The notes beneath the pieces are model-generated. The model was not told where the DNA came from. It searched no databases and saw only the letters and a program-made list of their open reading frames with translations. Below are positions 1 through 8,884 of a stretch of 64,000 nucleotides of DNA, piece after piece. The stretch spans positions 248,001 to 312,000 of the forward strand of contig NZ_FMTS01000004.1 of NCBI RefSeq assembly GCF_900100255.1. The letters are read 5' to 3'. The position numbers and the translations under genes were made by a program. Each line of letters starts with the position of its first letter. The stretch's first letter is position 1. This stretch comes from Asticcacaulis taihuensis. GTDB taxonomy: Bacteria > Pseudomonadota > Alphaproteobacteria > Caulobacterales > Caulobacteraceae.

Positions 1-587
1 TTCCACACATCCCAGGCCAGGATACGGTCGTCCCTGGCGAAGGCGCCGACAATGCCCTTGACGTAGGATTCGTACTTGCCCCAGCCGGCCTCATCCATCA
101 GCCCAGCCGTACCCGGCGACTGCACCCAGCCGGAATTGTGCACGCCAGGGATCGGCGGATGCTGCGGCCCCAGCTTCGGGTTCGGGTCCCAGCAGGAATC
201 GAACAGGACGAGCATCGGCTTGATATGGTGCTTGGCCGCCAGATCGAGCACGATGTTGATGCGCTTTTTGAACCCTTCCGGTTCCTGCGCCCATAGCTGG
301 TCCTGCAGGAAAATACGCATGGTGTTCATGCCGATGCCTTCGGCGTAACCGAACTCCTTGTCGATCTCGGCCGGATTGAAGGTATCGGCCTGCCACATCT
401 CGAACTGGTTGATGGCGTCGGTCGGCAGGAAGTTGGACCCCACCAGCCAGCGCTGCTTCGCGTACCACGCATTGGCTGCAGTAGGTGACCAGCGCGCCGT
501 CTCGGCATAGGCGGGGACGCAAGAAAGCGCCAGAAGAGCCGCACAGGTTACGCCCACGCGGAACAGATTCGCAGACAGAATATTCAC
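1..587 (-). CDS. Exported glycoside hydrolase, clan GH-A (cellulase-like), partial
   Basis: The gene runs off the left edge; its first 195 codons are visible. It opens with GTG at 585-587, preceded by GGAGGA at 593-598. I chose this start because it gives a clean signal peptide (hydrophobic core ending PAYAE). The mature part reads like a TIM-barrel glycosidase: KQRWLVGSNFLPT, then FGYAEGIGMNTMRIFLQDQ, KPMLVLFD and, at the edge, RILAWDVWN. The last is the usual lead-in to the Asn-Glu acid/base of GH5-type enzymes, but the catalytic Glu lies outside the window. It is probably a periplasmic or secreted hydrolase of the adjoining polysaccharide locus. It is transcribed away from the TonB receptor's start and sits downstream of that gene on the same strand. 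Family (GH5 versus a related GH-A family) and substrate cannot be fixed. Confidence 0.75.
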   Translation of the reverse strand, partial: MNILSANLFRVGVTCAALLALSCVPAYAETARWSPTAANAWYAKQRWLVGSNFLPTDAINQFEMWQADTFNPAEIDKEFGYAEGIGMNTMRIFLQDQLWAQEPEGFKKRINIVLDLAAKHHIKPMLVLFDSCWDPNPKLGPQHPPIPGVHNSGWVQSPGTAGLMDEAGWGKYESYVKGIVGAFARDDRILAWDVW

Positions 588-738
588 AGTGCTTCCTCCG
601 ATATTCTATTGGCTTATTTGATAGCCATTTTTTATTTCGCCCTGGTTACGGCGATGGGGCCGAATCCGTGCGGACCGGCCCCAAGAACTTGAAATCCAGC
701 AGTAATGAGAGGGCTGCAAGGCGCGGCCCCCTCATTCA

Positions 739-3489
739 TCAGTTATATTTGAAGCGGACAGACAGGCCATAGTAGCGGCCTTCGTCACGGATATCGCGGA
801 CGAACCGCTTACCCGCTTCGTACTCATGGAAGTTATGGAACGGCTTGGCCAGGATGTTAGAGACATCGAAGTTAAGCGTATAGGCATCGTTCGGCGAATA
901 GCTGAACGAATAGTCCAGACGGTTTACCGCTTCCGTACCTTCGCCTTCCCAGCCACCGCTGCGGTTATCATAGGAATTAATCCAGCGTGAACGGCCGTTA
1001 TACGAAAGACGGGTGGAAATCTTGTCCTTTTCATAGAAGACAGCCAGGTTATAGCTCCAGTTCGACACGCCAGGGATCTTTACCATCTGGCCTGCGCCAC
1101 CCAAGGCCGCGGGCAGTTCGTTATAGGCATCGATATAGGTCAGGTTCGACTGAACGCCGATACCATTCCATGCGCCCGGCAGGAAGTCGAAGAAGGTCTG
1201 GCCGGCAATTTCTATCCCCTTGATCTTACCGGCGCCGGCATTTTCAGGACGGGACACTTCAAGAACACCGTAGGTAGGATCATTCACCCGGCTGGTATAG
1301 TTGTTAATGAAGCCAAACAGGTCGTGGTAGAATACAGCCACGCTCGCCGACGTATTGCCCGACGGATAGTATTCCCAGGTAACATCGTAGTTTGTCGAAG
1401 TCAGCGGCTTCAGGTCCGGGTTACCGGCAGAACCATAGGCATCCGCCGCATTGGGGACGGGCGTGCCGTTTGGAACATACTGTGAAATGTTCAGCGCCGG
1501 ATTGAGCTGGCCAAAATCAGGGCGTGTCCGCGTCTTGGTAATGCCCAGTCGAATCTGCATCTGGTCATTCGGACGCAGGCGCATACTGACATTAGGCAGT
1601 ACATCGGTATAGTTTTGGCTGATGGTATGGGGAACCGCCGTGGTCACGCCATCCCAGGTGACACTGGAAACACCGCTGTATTTGCCCATCGTATTGACGA
1701 TGCGCACACCGATATTGCCATCGACCTCGGACTTGAAGAAATGGGTTTCATACCGCCCCTGGATATAGCCGGTGCGGGTCGCTTCCTTCGCGGTAAAGCC
1801 GCGATAGGGATTGTAGGGCATCAGGTCGGGTTGCCATTGGGTCTGCGTGTTTTTCCAGCCCTGGTCCGTGGGATTGAGCGCCACCAGTTGTGCGAGCGCG
1901 TCGCGGGTCACCGACAGGAGCGCCTGGCGGTTATCGACAATGCCCGCCCGTGACGGCTGCAAATAGCTCCGGAAACCCTGATCGCCGCCGCGGAAGGTAT
2001 CCTGCGTCAGCGAGAGTTCGCCCACCGGAATGGAATCGAACGGAATGGCGAGCGGCAGCACCCAGGCGTAGCGGTCATTGGCTTCATAGAAGGCATTGCG
2101 ATCCGAATAGCGCAGGCCGGCCTTCAACTGCTTGAAAATGCCCCATTCGGTGTCATAGACGGCATCTCCCCGCCACTGGATGCCATTGCCGCCCACCTTG
2201 TAGATACTTTCGTAGTAACCACGCCAGATATAATTGCTGGCATCCGACACATCCATGCCGACGGCATTCCAGGCCGTACCGCCATCAGACACAAAATTGA
2301 CGTTGATCGGATAGGACTTGTTGATCGCCGAGTCGAGGCTCCACGAAGAGTTCGAATAGAGGCTGTTGGTATAGGCCAGGTCGGTCGAGAGCTTCAGCTT
2401 GCCGCTGGTGAAGCTGCCGCCCACCGCGATCTGCTGCGTGTCGGTGCGGTCAAAACCGGTCGAGCGGTAGAACAGGATCGGATCGCCACCGGTATTGGTC
2501 ATACTGAGGACCTGGTCCGTTCCATCCTGAAGCACGACATTGCTCTTGGTGCCGTTCCAAAGAGGCGCCTGCGCCCAGTCGTTGGCATGTTCAGCCCGGT
2601 AGGCCTGCCAGAGCAGGTCGGCATAAACCTCGACCTGGTCATTCGGGCGCCATTGCAGGGTGGCGTTGGCGGAGGGCCGCCAGCGGTGACCGGTATCCAT
2701 ATAGACACCGACGGAATTGGGGAACCGGATCGTCTGGCCATTAACGTCGGCCGATCCGATATAGCCATCCGCCCAACGCACGGCATTACGGAAATCCTGC
2801 TCCGTATAGGAGAGGTTCAGCAGGGCGCCCATTTCACCGGCGCCGGTATTCCACCGGTCAGTAATCAGGACGTTGCCGTTGGTGTTGTACTTGCCGTTTT
2901 GGTCGTTATAGGTCTCACGGATGGCGCCATCGATTTCAAAGCCCTTGAAATCAAACGGGCGGCGTGTGCGGACATTGATCAGGCCGGCGAGGCCCGGTTC
3001 CAACAGGTCAGCCGTGCCGGACTTGTAGACTTCCATGCCGGCCAGAGCACCGGACGGGAAATCCTGCATCTGAACGCGACGCAGTTCGGCGGTTGAAATA
3101 TCGCGGCCGTTGACGGTCGTCGCCACATCCGGCAGGCCGCGCACCAGCACGCCGCTGCCTTCGTCACTGCCATGCGTGATCTGAACGCCCGGCAGGCGCG
3201 CCAGCGATTCGGCCGCGTTCACGTCCGGCAGCTTGCCGATATCTTCGGCCACGACGGCGTCGATGATCGAATCAGACCGGCGCTTGATTTGTTGAGCGGA
3301 GCGCAGACTGGCGCGATAGCCCTTGACCACGATGACGGTCGAATCGTCCTTATCCTTGGCTTTTTCGGTAGCCGTCTGATCGGTGCTGGCCGCAACCGTC
3401 CCTTGGGACGCCTCCTGGGCAAACGCGGCGCCGCCGGCCATCATCAGCACGATGGACGCAGACGCGAGTAATCTCATTTTGGACTTCAT
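739..3489 (-). CDS. TonB-dependent receptor, Xanthomonas/Caulobacter carbohydrate type
   Basis: This 916-residue outer-membrane active transporter imports a large substrate using TonB energy. The ATG at 3489 follows CAGGAGGG at proper spacing and starts a signal peptide ending near AAFAQE; an in-frame upstream ATG at 3540 lacks this. The mature N-terminus has the plug-domain run VVVKGYRASLRSAQQIK followed by DAVVAEDIGKLPDVNAAESL, typical of the TonB-Xanth-Caul family that takes up plant oligosaccharides. A beta-barrel fills the rest and the chain ends in an aromatic-rich strand (YYGLSVRFKYN). It lies beside GH35 and GH30 galactan-active enzymes, so arabinogalactan fragments are a reasonable substrate guess. 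Transcription probably starts in the AT-rich gap upstream. Confidence 0.93.
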   Translation of the reverse strand: MKSKMRLLASASIVLMMAGGAAFAQEASQGTVAASTDQTATEKAKDKDDSTVIVVKGYRASLRSAQQIKRRSDSIIDAVVAEDIGKLPDVNAAESLARLPGVQITHGSDEGSGVLVRGLPDVATTVNGRDISTAELRRVQMQDFPSGALAGMEVYKSGTADLLEPGLAGLINVRTRRPFDFKGFEIDGAIRETYNDQNGKYNTNGNVLITDRWNTGAGEMGALLNLSYTEQDFRNAVRWADGYIGSADVNGQTIRFPNSVGVYMDTGHRWRPSANATLQWRPNDQVEVYADLLWQAYRAEHANDWAQAPLWNGTKSNVVLQDGTDQVLSMTNTGGDPILFYRSTGFDRTDTQQIAVGGSFTSGKLKLSTDLAYTNSLYSNSSWSLDSAINKSYPINVNFVSDGGTAWNAVGMDVSDASNYIWRGYYESIYKVGGNGIQWRGDAVYDTEWGIFKQLKAGLRYSDRNAFYEANDRYAWVLPLAIPFDSIPVGELSLTQDTFRGGDQGFRSYLQPSRAGIVDNRQALLSVTRDALAQLVALNPTDQGWKNTQTQWQPDLMPYNPYRGFTAKEATRTGYIQGRYETHFFKSEVDGNIGVRIVNTMGKYSGVSSVTWDGVTTAVPHTISQNYTDVLPNVSMRLRPNDQMQIRLGITKTRTRPDFGQLNPALNISQYVPNGTPVPNAADAYGSAGNPDLKPLTSTNYDVTWEYYPSGNTSASVAVFYHDLFGFINNYTSRVNDPTYGVLEVSRPENAGAGKIKGIEIAGQTFFDFLPGAWNGIGVQSNLTYIDAYNELPAALGGAGQMVKIPGVSNWSYNLAVFYEKDKISTRLSYNGRSRWINSYDNRSGGWEGEGTEAVNRLDYSFSYSPNDAYTLNFDVSNILAKPFHNFHEYEAGKRFVRDIRDEGRYYGLSVRFKYN

Positions 3490-3540
3490 AAAGTTCCCTC
3501 CTGTTTCTTCTGTCGGCGTCACGGCGCCGGTTGAGGGCAT

Positions 3541-3562
3541 TTGTACGACAATATGATTTTAT
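3541..3562. promoter_or_regulatory. Candidate operator: TTGT-N3-ACAA palindrome next to TATGATTTTAT
   Basis: TTGTACGACAA (3541-3551) is an inverted repeat TTGT/ACAA with a 3-bp centre. That layout resembles operators known for FCD-type GntR regulators, one of which is encoded at 5966-6748. It abuts TATGATTTTAT (3552-3562). The pair lies about 50-75 bp upstream of the receptor ATG. TTGTACGA occurs again at 8593-8600 in the GH30/symporter gap. Assignment to the GntR protein is inference. Confidence 0.35.
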
Positions 3563-3786
3563 TATCAAATCAGATTTATATAGAATGACTAATGAGGCCG
3601 CGACGTAACAAATATGCAACAACGCGATACCCGCCCCAAGCATTAAAAGGCTATATAAAATCGCGTAAATTATTCAATTTATTGATTATATTAAGATATT
3701 TTAAAAGGTGCCACCTCTTACCCACCCACGACAGACAACAGAGGCAAACCACGCCTCGTAGCGAGGTAAAATTTAATCACACCATT

Positions 3787-3824
3787 TTGAAAATAATCGA
3801 CTCTTTAAAGCCGATTATTTTCAA
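3787..3824 (-). terminator. Inverted repeat downstream of GH35 gene, possible terminator
   Basis: Thirteen-base perfect arms at 3787-3799 and 3812-3824 flank a 12-base centre. It lies 57 bp beyond the GH35 stop in the direction of transcription. The stem is AT-rich (GAAAATAATCG core) and is followed by AAAATGG rather than a clear U tract, so a regulatory palindrome is an alternative. Confidence 0.4.
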
Positions 3825-3880
3825 TCCCTATTGCACAATGTAGTCAGTATTCCAAAATGCGGCATGAAGCCCGCAGGCAA

Positions 3881-5743
3881 CTATGCCTTCACCAGTCCCG
3901 GCAGGTCCCAGATTTCATTCGGTCCGCCCGCCAGGGTGCGCTCGCCCGCCTCACGCAGGTCCAGCACGACCACTTCATTAACGCCCGACTTTAGCCAAGG
4001 CCCCGGCACGAACATAGCGCGCTGAGGACCGACCGACCAGTAACGGCCGAGATTATGCCCGTTGACGAAGACATAGCCCTTGCCCCAGCCGCGCATATCC
4101 AGGAAAGTAAAGCCCGGCACAGCGCCATCCGCCGTCACATTGAAGGTGCCGCGATAGAAGGCCGGCCCGGCCACCGGTTTCGCGGCAAACGTCAGACCCG
4201 ATATATCATCGAAGGTGACGCCCGCCTGCTCCCAGCCGCTAAGTGGCGCACCATTCAACATGGCCTGCCCGATCAGGCCCTTCTGGTCGCGACCGATGTT
4301 TTTGCCGTAATTGCAATGGCCGTGGGTATCGACCCAAAGCTCCAGCACACCACCCTGCGGCACATCGATCGCCACAGAGGTTTCCTTCAGGCGGCGGTCG
4401 AGCGTTGCCACCGTGATCCCATTTACCCGCACCAGGGCGTAGTCACGGACATCATCGAATTTCAGCACGCCCGATAAGGGCTTTTCCGCGCGGTGACGAT
4501 AGACCATCAGGCCGTGCATCTGGCCCAAGGCATCAAGCGATTTCGGTGACGACTGATGCACCGGCTTACCGAGCAGCGACTCCAGGGGCGCCGCTTCCGT
4601 CAGGCGAAAACGTGGCACCGTAACCGGCACCTCGGCTGGCGGCAGGGGCGCAAAAGCTTCCGCCGGCAAATAATTCTGGAACAGGGCCTTGACCGCCGCA
4701 TATTTGGGCGTTGGCCGGCCGGCTTCATCCAGAATGGCGTCGTAGTCATAGCTGGAAATATCCGCGCTGTAGCCTTTGGAATCCCAGTTGGCGCCGGCAT
4801 ACCAGCCGAACGATGTACCGCCATGCAGCATGTAAAAACTGATCGACATCTTGCGGTCGAGCATCCATTTCAGGCTGTCGATAAGGGGCGGAATCTCCAT
4901 GGTCGCGTGTAGATCGCCGAAGGCGTCAAACCAACCGCCCCAAAGCTCGGAATTGAAGAAAGGTCCGTCGCTGCGCACCTTGGCGCGCGCCGCGAACTCC
5001 TCTTCCGCCTTGTAATTGGTGCCGAAATTGATGCCGGCGACGATGCCGGGCAAAGAGCCATTGGCGACAAACTGCGACGGATCCGCCGTGTAAAGCAGGC
5101 CCGTAAACCCGGCGTCGCGCTCGGCCTCCATGACCTGGCGCATATAGTCGTGATCCGCGCCGAAAGCGCCGTATTCGTTTTCGATCTGGGTGAGAATGAT
5201 CGGCCCGCCATTATCGATCAGCAGTGGCACCAGTTCCTGGCCGAGGCGCTTGAACCAGGCCTTCATTGGTCCGACAAATTTGGGATCGCTGGTGCGGGCG
5301 ATACCGCTTTCTTCCGGGAACAGCCAGGCGGGCAGGCCGCCACCGTCCCATTCGGCGCAGACATAAGGGCCGGGCCGCAGGTTCACCCACAGTCCCTCTT
5401 CCTGAGCAAGCCTGATATAGGCTGCAATATCGAGATTGCCGCTGAAATCATAGACACCCGGCGATGTTTCATGAGCATTCCAGAAGACATAGGTGGTCAG
5501 GGTATTGAGCCCCAGGGATTTCAGCTTGCGCAGGCGATCGCGCCAGTATTCGCGGGCAATGCGCGGATAGTGCATTTCGCCCGCCAGGATCTGGAACGGC
5601 TTGCCATCGAGCATGAACTGGTCATTCGCCACCGTAAAACGCGACGCGGTCTTTGCGCCGGCCGCACCGGACAGGGCAATCACGGCGCCGACGCCGCCCA
5701 CCGATGTCAGGAAATTCCGGCGCGTCTGCTTCATCTGGCTCAT
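3881..5743 (-). CDS. Beta-galactosidase, glycoside hydrolase family 35
   Basis: This 620-residue exported enzyme removes terminal beta-galactose. The ATG at 5743 has AGGAGG just upstream and begins a twin-arginine-like signal (KQTRRNFLTSVGG). The GH35 core is clear: FQILAGEMHYPRI, FWNAHETSPGVYDF, LRPGPYVCAEWDGGGLPAW. The acid/base Glu is about residue 190 in QIENEYG and the nucleophile about residue 266 in FFNSELWGGWFD. A C-terminal beta-sandwich region includes GWGKGYVFVNGHNLGRYW, the usual GH35 jelly-roll signature. It lies between the receptor and a GntR regulator, all on the minus strand, and probably releases galactose from arabinogalactan or galactan fragments in the periplasm. Exact linkage preference cannot be read from sequence. 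Confidence 0.93.
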   Translation of the reverse strand: MSQMKQTRRNFLTSVGGVGAVIALSGAAGAKTASRFTVANDQFMLDGKPFQILAGEMHYPRIAREYWRDRLRKLKSLGLNTLTTYVFWNAHETSPGVYDFSGNLDIAAYIRLAQEEGLWVNLRPGPYVCAEWDGGGLPAWLFPEESGIARTSDPKFVGPMKAWFKRLGQELVPLLIDNGGPIILTQIENEYGAFGADHDYMRQVMEAERDAGFTGLLYTADPSQFVANGSLPGIVAGINFGTNYKAEEEFAARAKVRSDGPFFNSELWGGWFDAFGDLHATMEIPPLIDSLKWMLDRKMSISFYMLHGGTSFGWYAGANWDSKGYSADISSYDYDAILDEAGRPTPKYAAVKALFQNYLPAEAFAPLPPAEVPVTVPRFRLTEAAPLESLLGKPVHQSSPKSLDALGQMHGLMVYRHRAEKPLSGVLKFDDVRDYALVRVNGITVATLDRRLKETSVAIDVPQGGVLELWVDTHGHCNYGKNIGRDQKGLIGQAMLNGAPLSGWEQAGVTFDDISGLTFAAKPVAGPAFYRGTFNVTADGAVPGFTFLDMRGWGKGYVFVNGHNLGRYWSVGPQRAMFVPGPWLKSGVNEVVVLDLREAGERTLAGGPNEIWDLPGLVKA

Positions 5744-5948
5744 TCGTTCCTCCTGGGTCAGGCCGCGCACTCATAAATACGCCCGACACTCACATTTAGT
5801 GCGATTAATTTATTCGCCGCCTGGAAGGAATCTTCAGAAAGCGCAACCTGACATACTGAGAAATGCGTAACTTCCACAGATGACAGGCCATTCCATAAGC
5901 GGCCGCGCCTATGAATTATCACACAATAAAAATACAGCAATTATAAAA

Positions 5949-5958
5949 TATGATTTAT
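5949..5958. promoter_or_regulatory. TATGATTTAT motif, recurrent in this locus
   Basis: This copy, with flank ATTATCAGATT, resembles ATTATCAAATCAGATT at 3561-3576. It lies at the 3' end of the GntR gene, about 206 bp upstream of the GH35 ATG. Further copies occur at 8561-8569 and 10638-10648 (opposite strand). A shared operator or promoter element is possible, but AT-rich gaps produce such matches by chance. Confidence 0.3.
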
Positions 5959-5965
5959 TATCAGA

Positions 5966-6748
5966 TTATCGCGCTTCGCCTTCGGCCTCACGCCGCTTTT
6001 GCGACCGGCGGGTGTCTTCCAGCGCCAGACGCACCAGAGTCTCCATTGACCAGCGCGCCGCCCGGCCGTCCCCAGCCTCGATGGCCTCAAATACGCGCGC
6101 ATGGTCCTGCCAACTGCTGCGCGAATCCTTGGGGTCCGTCGATTTCAGACGGGTAGACCAGGCAATGGCCGCGGCAATCGAACTGTTGAGCGAGATCAAA
6201 ACCTCGTTGCGGGTGGCAATCAGCAAAGTCTTGTGAAAATCGATGTCCGCCAAACGGCCGGTTTCGGTGGCCAGGGTCTCCACGCGCATCACCTCCAGGG
6301 CATGACGCATACGCTCGACCTCTTCCGCCGTGCGGCGCTCGGCCGCCAGTTCCGCCGCCGCCGGTTCATTGATCAGGCGCAGTTCAAACAGGCCGTGGAT
6401 AAAGTCCTCCGTCGGCGTGGTCTCGAACATCCAGCCCATGACTTCCGGATCGAGCAGATTCCAGTTCGTGCGTTCGCGCACGCGCGTGCCGCGCTTGGGC
6501 CGGCTATCGACAAAACCCTTGGCGGCCAGAATTTTCAAGGCTTCGCGGTAAGGCGTGCGGGAAATATTCAGCGCCTCGCTGGAATCGAGCTGGAATGGCA
6601 GGGCATCCCCCGGCCTGTAGACACCATTCAAGATATCGACGGCCAGCCGATGGGCAAGGGTGCCATGCAGGCGCCCATGAGAGACCGCTTCTTCATAGGT
6701 CGTATCACCAGCCCCCTCCTGTTCGGGACCATTTCCGTTCTCAATCAT
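5966..6748 (-). CDS. GntR-family transcriptional regulator, FadR/FCD subfamily
   Basis: This 260-residue DNA-binding regulator probably responds to a sugar or sugar acid. Residues about 25-90 form the winged helix (LAHRLAVDILNGVYRPGD, SRTPYREALKILAAKGF, RPKRGTRV). The C-terminal two thirds is the all-helical FCD ligand domain with DIDFHKTLLIATRN and a late HARVFEAIEAGD, giving the usual metal/ligand His residues. It is embedded between GH35 and GH30 genes on the same strand, so it most likely controls this locus. The ATG at 6748 follows GGGAGCGG at slightly long spacing. The ligand is unknown; candidate operators are the palindrome at 3541 and related motifs. Confidence 0.88.
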   Translation of the reverse strand: MIENGNGPEQEGAGDTTYEEAVSHGRLHGTLAHRLAVDILNGVYRPGDALPFQLDSSEALNISRTPYREALKILAAKGFVDSRPKRGTRVRERTNWNLLDPEVMGWMFETTPTEDFIHGLFELRLINEPAAAELAAERRTAEEVERMRHALEVMRVETLATETGRLADIDFHKTLLIATRNEVLISLNSSIAAAIAWSTRLKSTDPKDSRSSWQDHARVFEAIEAGDGRAARWSMETLVRLALEDTRRSQKRREAEGEAR

Positions 6749-6811
6749 GCTTCATACCGCTCCCATGCCTCTGCTTTATGAGCGAGGCCGCCTTCCGGTG
6801 CAAGACGGGAG

Positions 6812-8329
6812 TTAAGACCGAGCCGTCACAATAAAGGTGGTCACCGACAAGGGCGGCGCCAAAAGTCCCTCTGTCCCGCCGGCCAATACCGCCCGATGCG
6901 TCTGGTCCGTCACAATCCTGGTGACGCGATAGCCCGCTTTCAGACCGGGGAAGTCTATATCCAGGCGGCGCTCATAAAGCCCCGGATTGACATGGACAAC
7001 CACGAACGACTGGCCATCCGGTCGGACCGCCACAACCGTATCCGTATCATCCACCGGCAGGAACCGATCCCCCGGCCGGATATAGCGGGAGAAGTTGGCC
7101 ATGGCGCCGTATTTCGAGGTAATATTGATCTTCGGGTCTGTCGGATTGGTATAATCCATCTTGATCAGCCCCCAGTTCGATCCCTCGCCCGGCTCCATCG
7201 TCTGGCGCTCAACCGCCTGCCACAATACCCACGCCACCGGCTGCATACGGTTGATATCGCTGACGATCTGCTCGCCCAGAGCAATGGCCGGGCGCATATC
7301 GTCGAAATCCTGCGTCACATTGGGCGGCGACAGATCCACCTCCGACATCCACAGACGCTTGCCGGTCATCCGCGCGATATCGCGCACCGCCGTCTTGCCG
7401 GTCGTGTCGTAGCTGTGTGCATTGATCTGATCGATCGTGGCCCTGGCTGCATCGTCCAGCCCCGCCCAGTCCTGCACAAAGGTTTGCGCATTGGTCTCGT
7501 CAATGCCGGAAATCTGCGTGTCCGATTTCTGCGCGCGCAAGGCTTTGCGGACCGCCTTCAAGATCAGGGACTGCCGGGCCGGCGACCAGTGCGCTCCCTC
7601 CTGCGTATTGGCGGCATACCAGTAGGGCGTATTGGGCTCGTTGACCGGCGACAGGGTGCGGAAATGGATATGGTGCCGCTTTTCCAGTTCCAGCGTCACC
7701 CGAACCAGATAGTCGGTGAATTTATCTTCGTAACCGGGTCGCAGATTGTCATCAAGGCCGCTGGCATTGCCGGAAACCCGCCCGCTTACCGTCATGAAAT
7801 AAGGCGGCGAATTGGAAAATGCCTCGAAGATTTGCTCCCGTGCCGGCAACCGCACCCGGATGGCATCCAGCCACCAACGCTGCCCCGCATCCGCCGACCA
7901 GTCCCACTGCGACGCCTCATCGGGATTCCACCAGTCAGTACCGGTGGCACCGGCCGGCCGGCGCCAGAAGCCTGGAATACCGGCCCCCAGCCGCAGATAG
8001 GGTTCCGTTTCTGGCGCATTGCCACCACCGATATTATAACGGGCAATATTGAACTTCAGGCCGTCCGGCCCGTAAAGCAAATCCGCCAGTTGCTCTCGCT
8101 GCGCCGACGGCAGCTTCCCCGTCACATTGGCAAACCAGGCCAGGGCCGTGCCCCAGCCCTCAAAGGGCTTGCCGGGTTCGGTCCAGCGCGGAACGATGCT
8201 GACCGTCACGGCCTGGCTTGTTACTGAAGGCGCGGCCGCAACGGCCGGTAACGGACCAAGCATCGCGACAAGCAGGCTGGCCAGTCCATATACCCAGCCC
8301 CTTACTTCGCTCCTGATCCCGCGAGGCAT
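6812..8329 (-). CDS. Glycoside hydrolase family 30, endo-beta-1,6-galactanase-like
   Basis: This exported 505-residue enzyme should cut beta-1,6-galactan side chains of type II arabinogalactan. The ATG at 8329 sits just after GGAAGGAGGG; a slightly upstream ATG in the same frame overlaps that ribosome site and is rejected. A signal peptide ends near PAVAAAP. Family features are KPFEGWGTALAWFANV, FNIARYNIGGGN, AFSNSPPYFMTVSG, acid/base Glu about 231 in LSPVNEPN and nucleophile about 330 in LWMSEVDL. A C-terminal beta-sandwich follows. The best match in pattern is the GH30 endo-1,6-galactanase subfamily, although glucanase or xylanase subfamilies of GH30 share the fold. It is divergent from the sodium/solute symporter across a 555-bp gap. 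Confidence 0.85.
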   Translation of the reverse strand: MPRGIRSEVRGWVYGLASLLVAMLGPLPAVAAAPSVTSQAVTVSIVPRWTEPGKPFEGWGTALAWFANVTGKLPSAQREQLADLLYGPDGLKFNIARYNIGGGNAPETEPYLRLGAGIPGFWRRPAGATGTDWWNPDEASQWDWSADAGQRWWLDAIRVRLPAREQIFEAFSNSPPYFMTVSGRVSGNASGLDDNLRPGYEDKFTDYLVRVTLELEKRHHIHFRTLSPVNEPNTPYWYAANTQEGAHWSPARQSLILKAVRKALRAQKSDTQISGIDETNAQTFVQDWAGLDDAARATIDQINAHSYDTTGKTAVRDIARMTGKRLWMSEVDLSPPNVTQDFDDMRPAIALGEQIVSDINRMQPVAWVLWQAVERQTMEPGEGSNWGLIKMDYTNPTDPKINITSKYGAMANFSRYIRPGDRFLPVDDTDTVVAVRPDGQSFVVVHVNPGLYERRLDIDFPGLKAGYRVTRIVTDQTHRAVLAGGTEGLLAPPLSVTTFIVTARS

Positions 8330-8884
8330 ACGCCCTCCTTCCATGGCACGGTCGGATACTTTAGTGAGGAAAAAAGCCGTGTACAGCCTCGCTTAGCCAA
8401 CAAGGGGTGGTCGGTCAGGCAAGACAGTACACAGCAATGACCCAGGCGACAGCGGTCGAGTTAAGAAGGGACCAGGGAGACTGAACCTTTCTGGAACCTT
8501 AGGCGGAAACCGGCACCAAACGCGCACCAGCCACATAACCAGCCTACAGCCCACCGCAATTAAATCATACTTATTTTTCAACGCAAGCAAAATTGTACGA
8601 TCATTAAAAGGCGCATCTCGCCCCTGCTTATTGACGCATAACAAAAAAAATTGAATACAACGCCTACGCCTAAACACCAAAGTCTTGCAAGGCATGAAAT
8701 TGAGCCCTGTTGACATCCGGATTGCCGCGTACATTAATGCGATTAAATGTCGCAACATTTCGTTGTCACCATTGCCTCCGCCCAAAAGATCGAAGTGTAT
8801 GGACCTGCCTCTGGCAATGAATTACGAACGGGGTCCGGGTGCGCCGAAGCGTATCAAAGACCCGTTCGGCACAGGCGGGATGCG
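8330..8884. other. Divergent promoter gap between GH30 and symporter genes
   Basis: This 555-bp gap carries promoters for both sides. AT-rich stretches lie at about 8560-8650. They include TAAATCATA (8561-8569, reverse of TATGATTTA) and TTGTACGA (8593-8600), both echoed upstream of the TonB receptor. Frames reading into the symporter from 8747 lack a good ribosome site and look like leader sequence. No independent gene is supported. Confidence 0.5.

Larger units (their letters stand above)
3490..3880. other. AT-rich intergenic region upstream of the TonB receptor gene
   Basis: This 391-bp gap separates the GH35 stop from the receptor start on the same strand. It is strikingly AT-rich compared with the genes. 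It holds a short palindrome TTGTACGACAA (3541-3551), the motif TATGATTTTAT (3552-3562) that recurs elsewhere in this locus, and a 13-bp inverted repeat near the GH35 end (listed separately). No convincing gene was seen. Confidence 0.6.

Noticed and set aside
6896-8227. Plus-strand open frame of 443 codons
   Set aside because: It is antisense to the GH30 gene and its composition is artefact-like.
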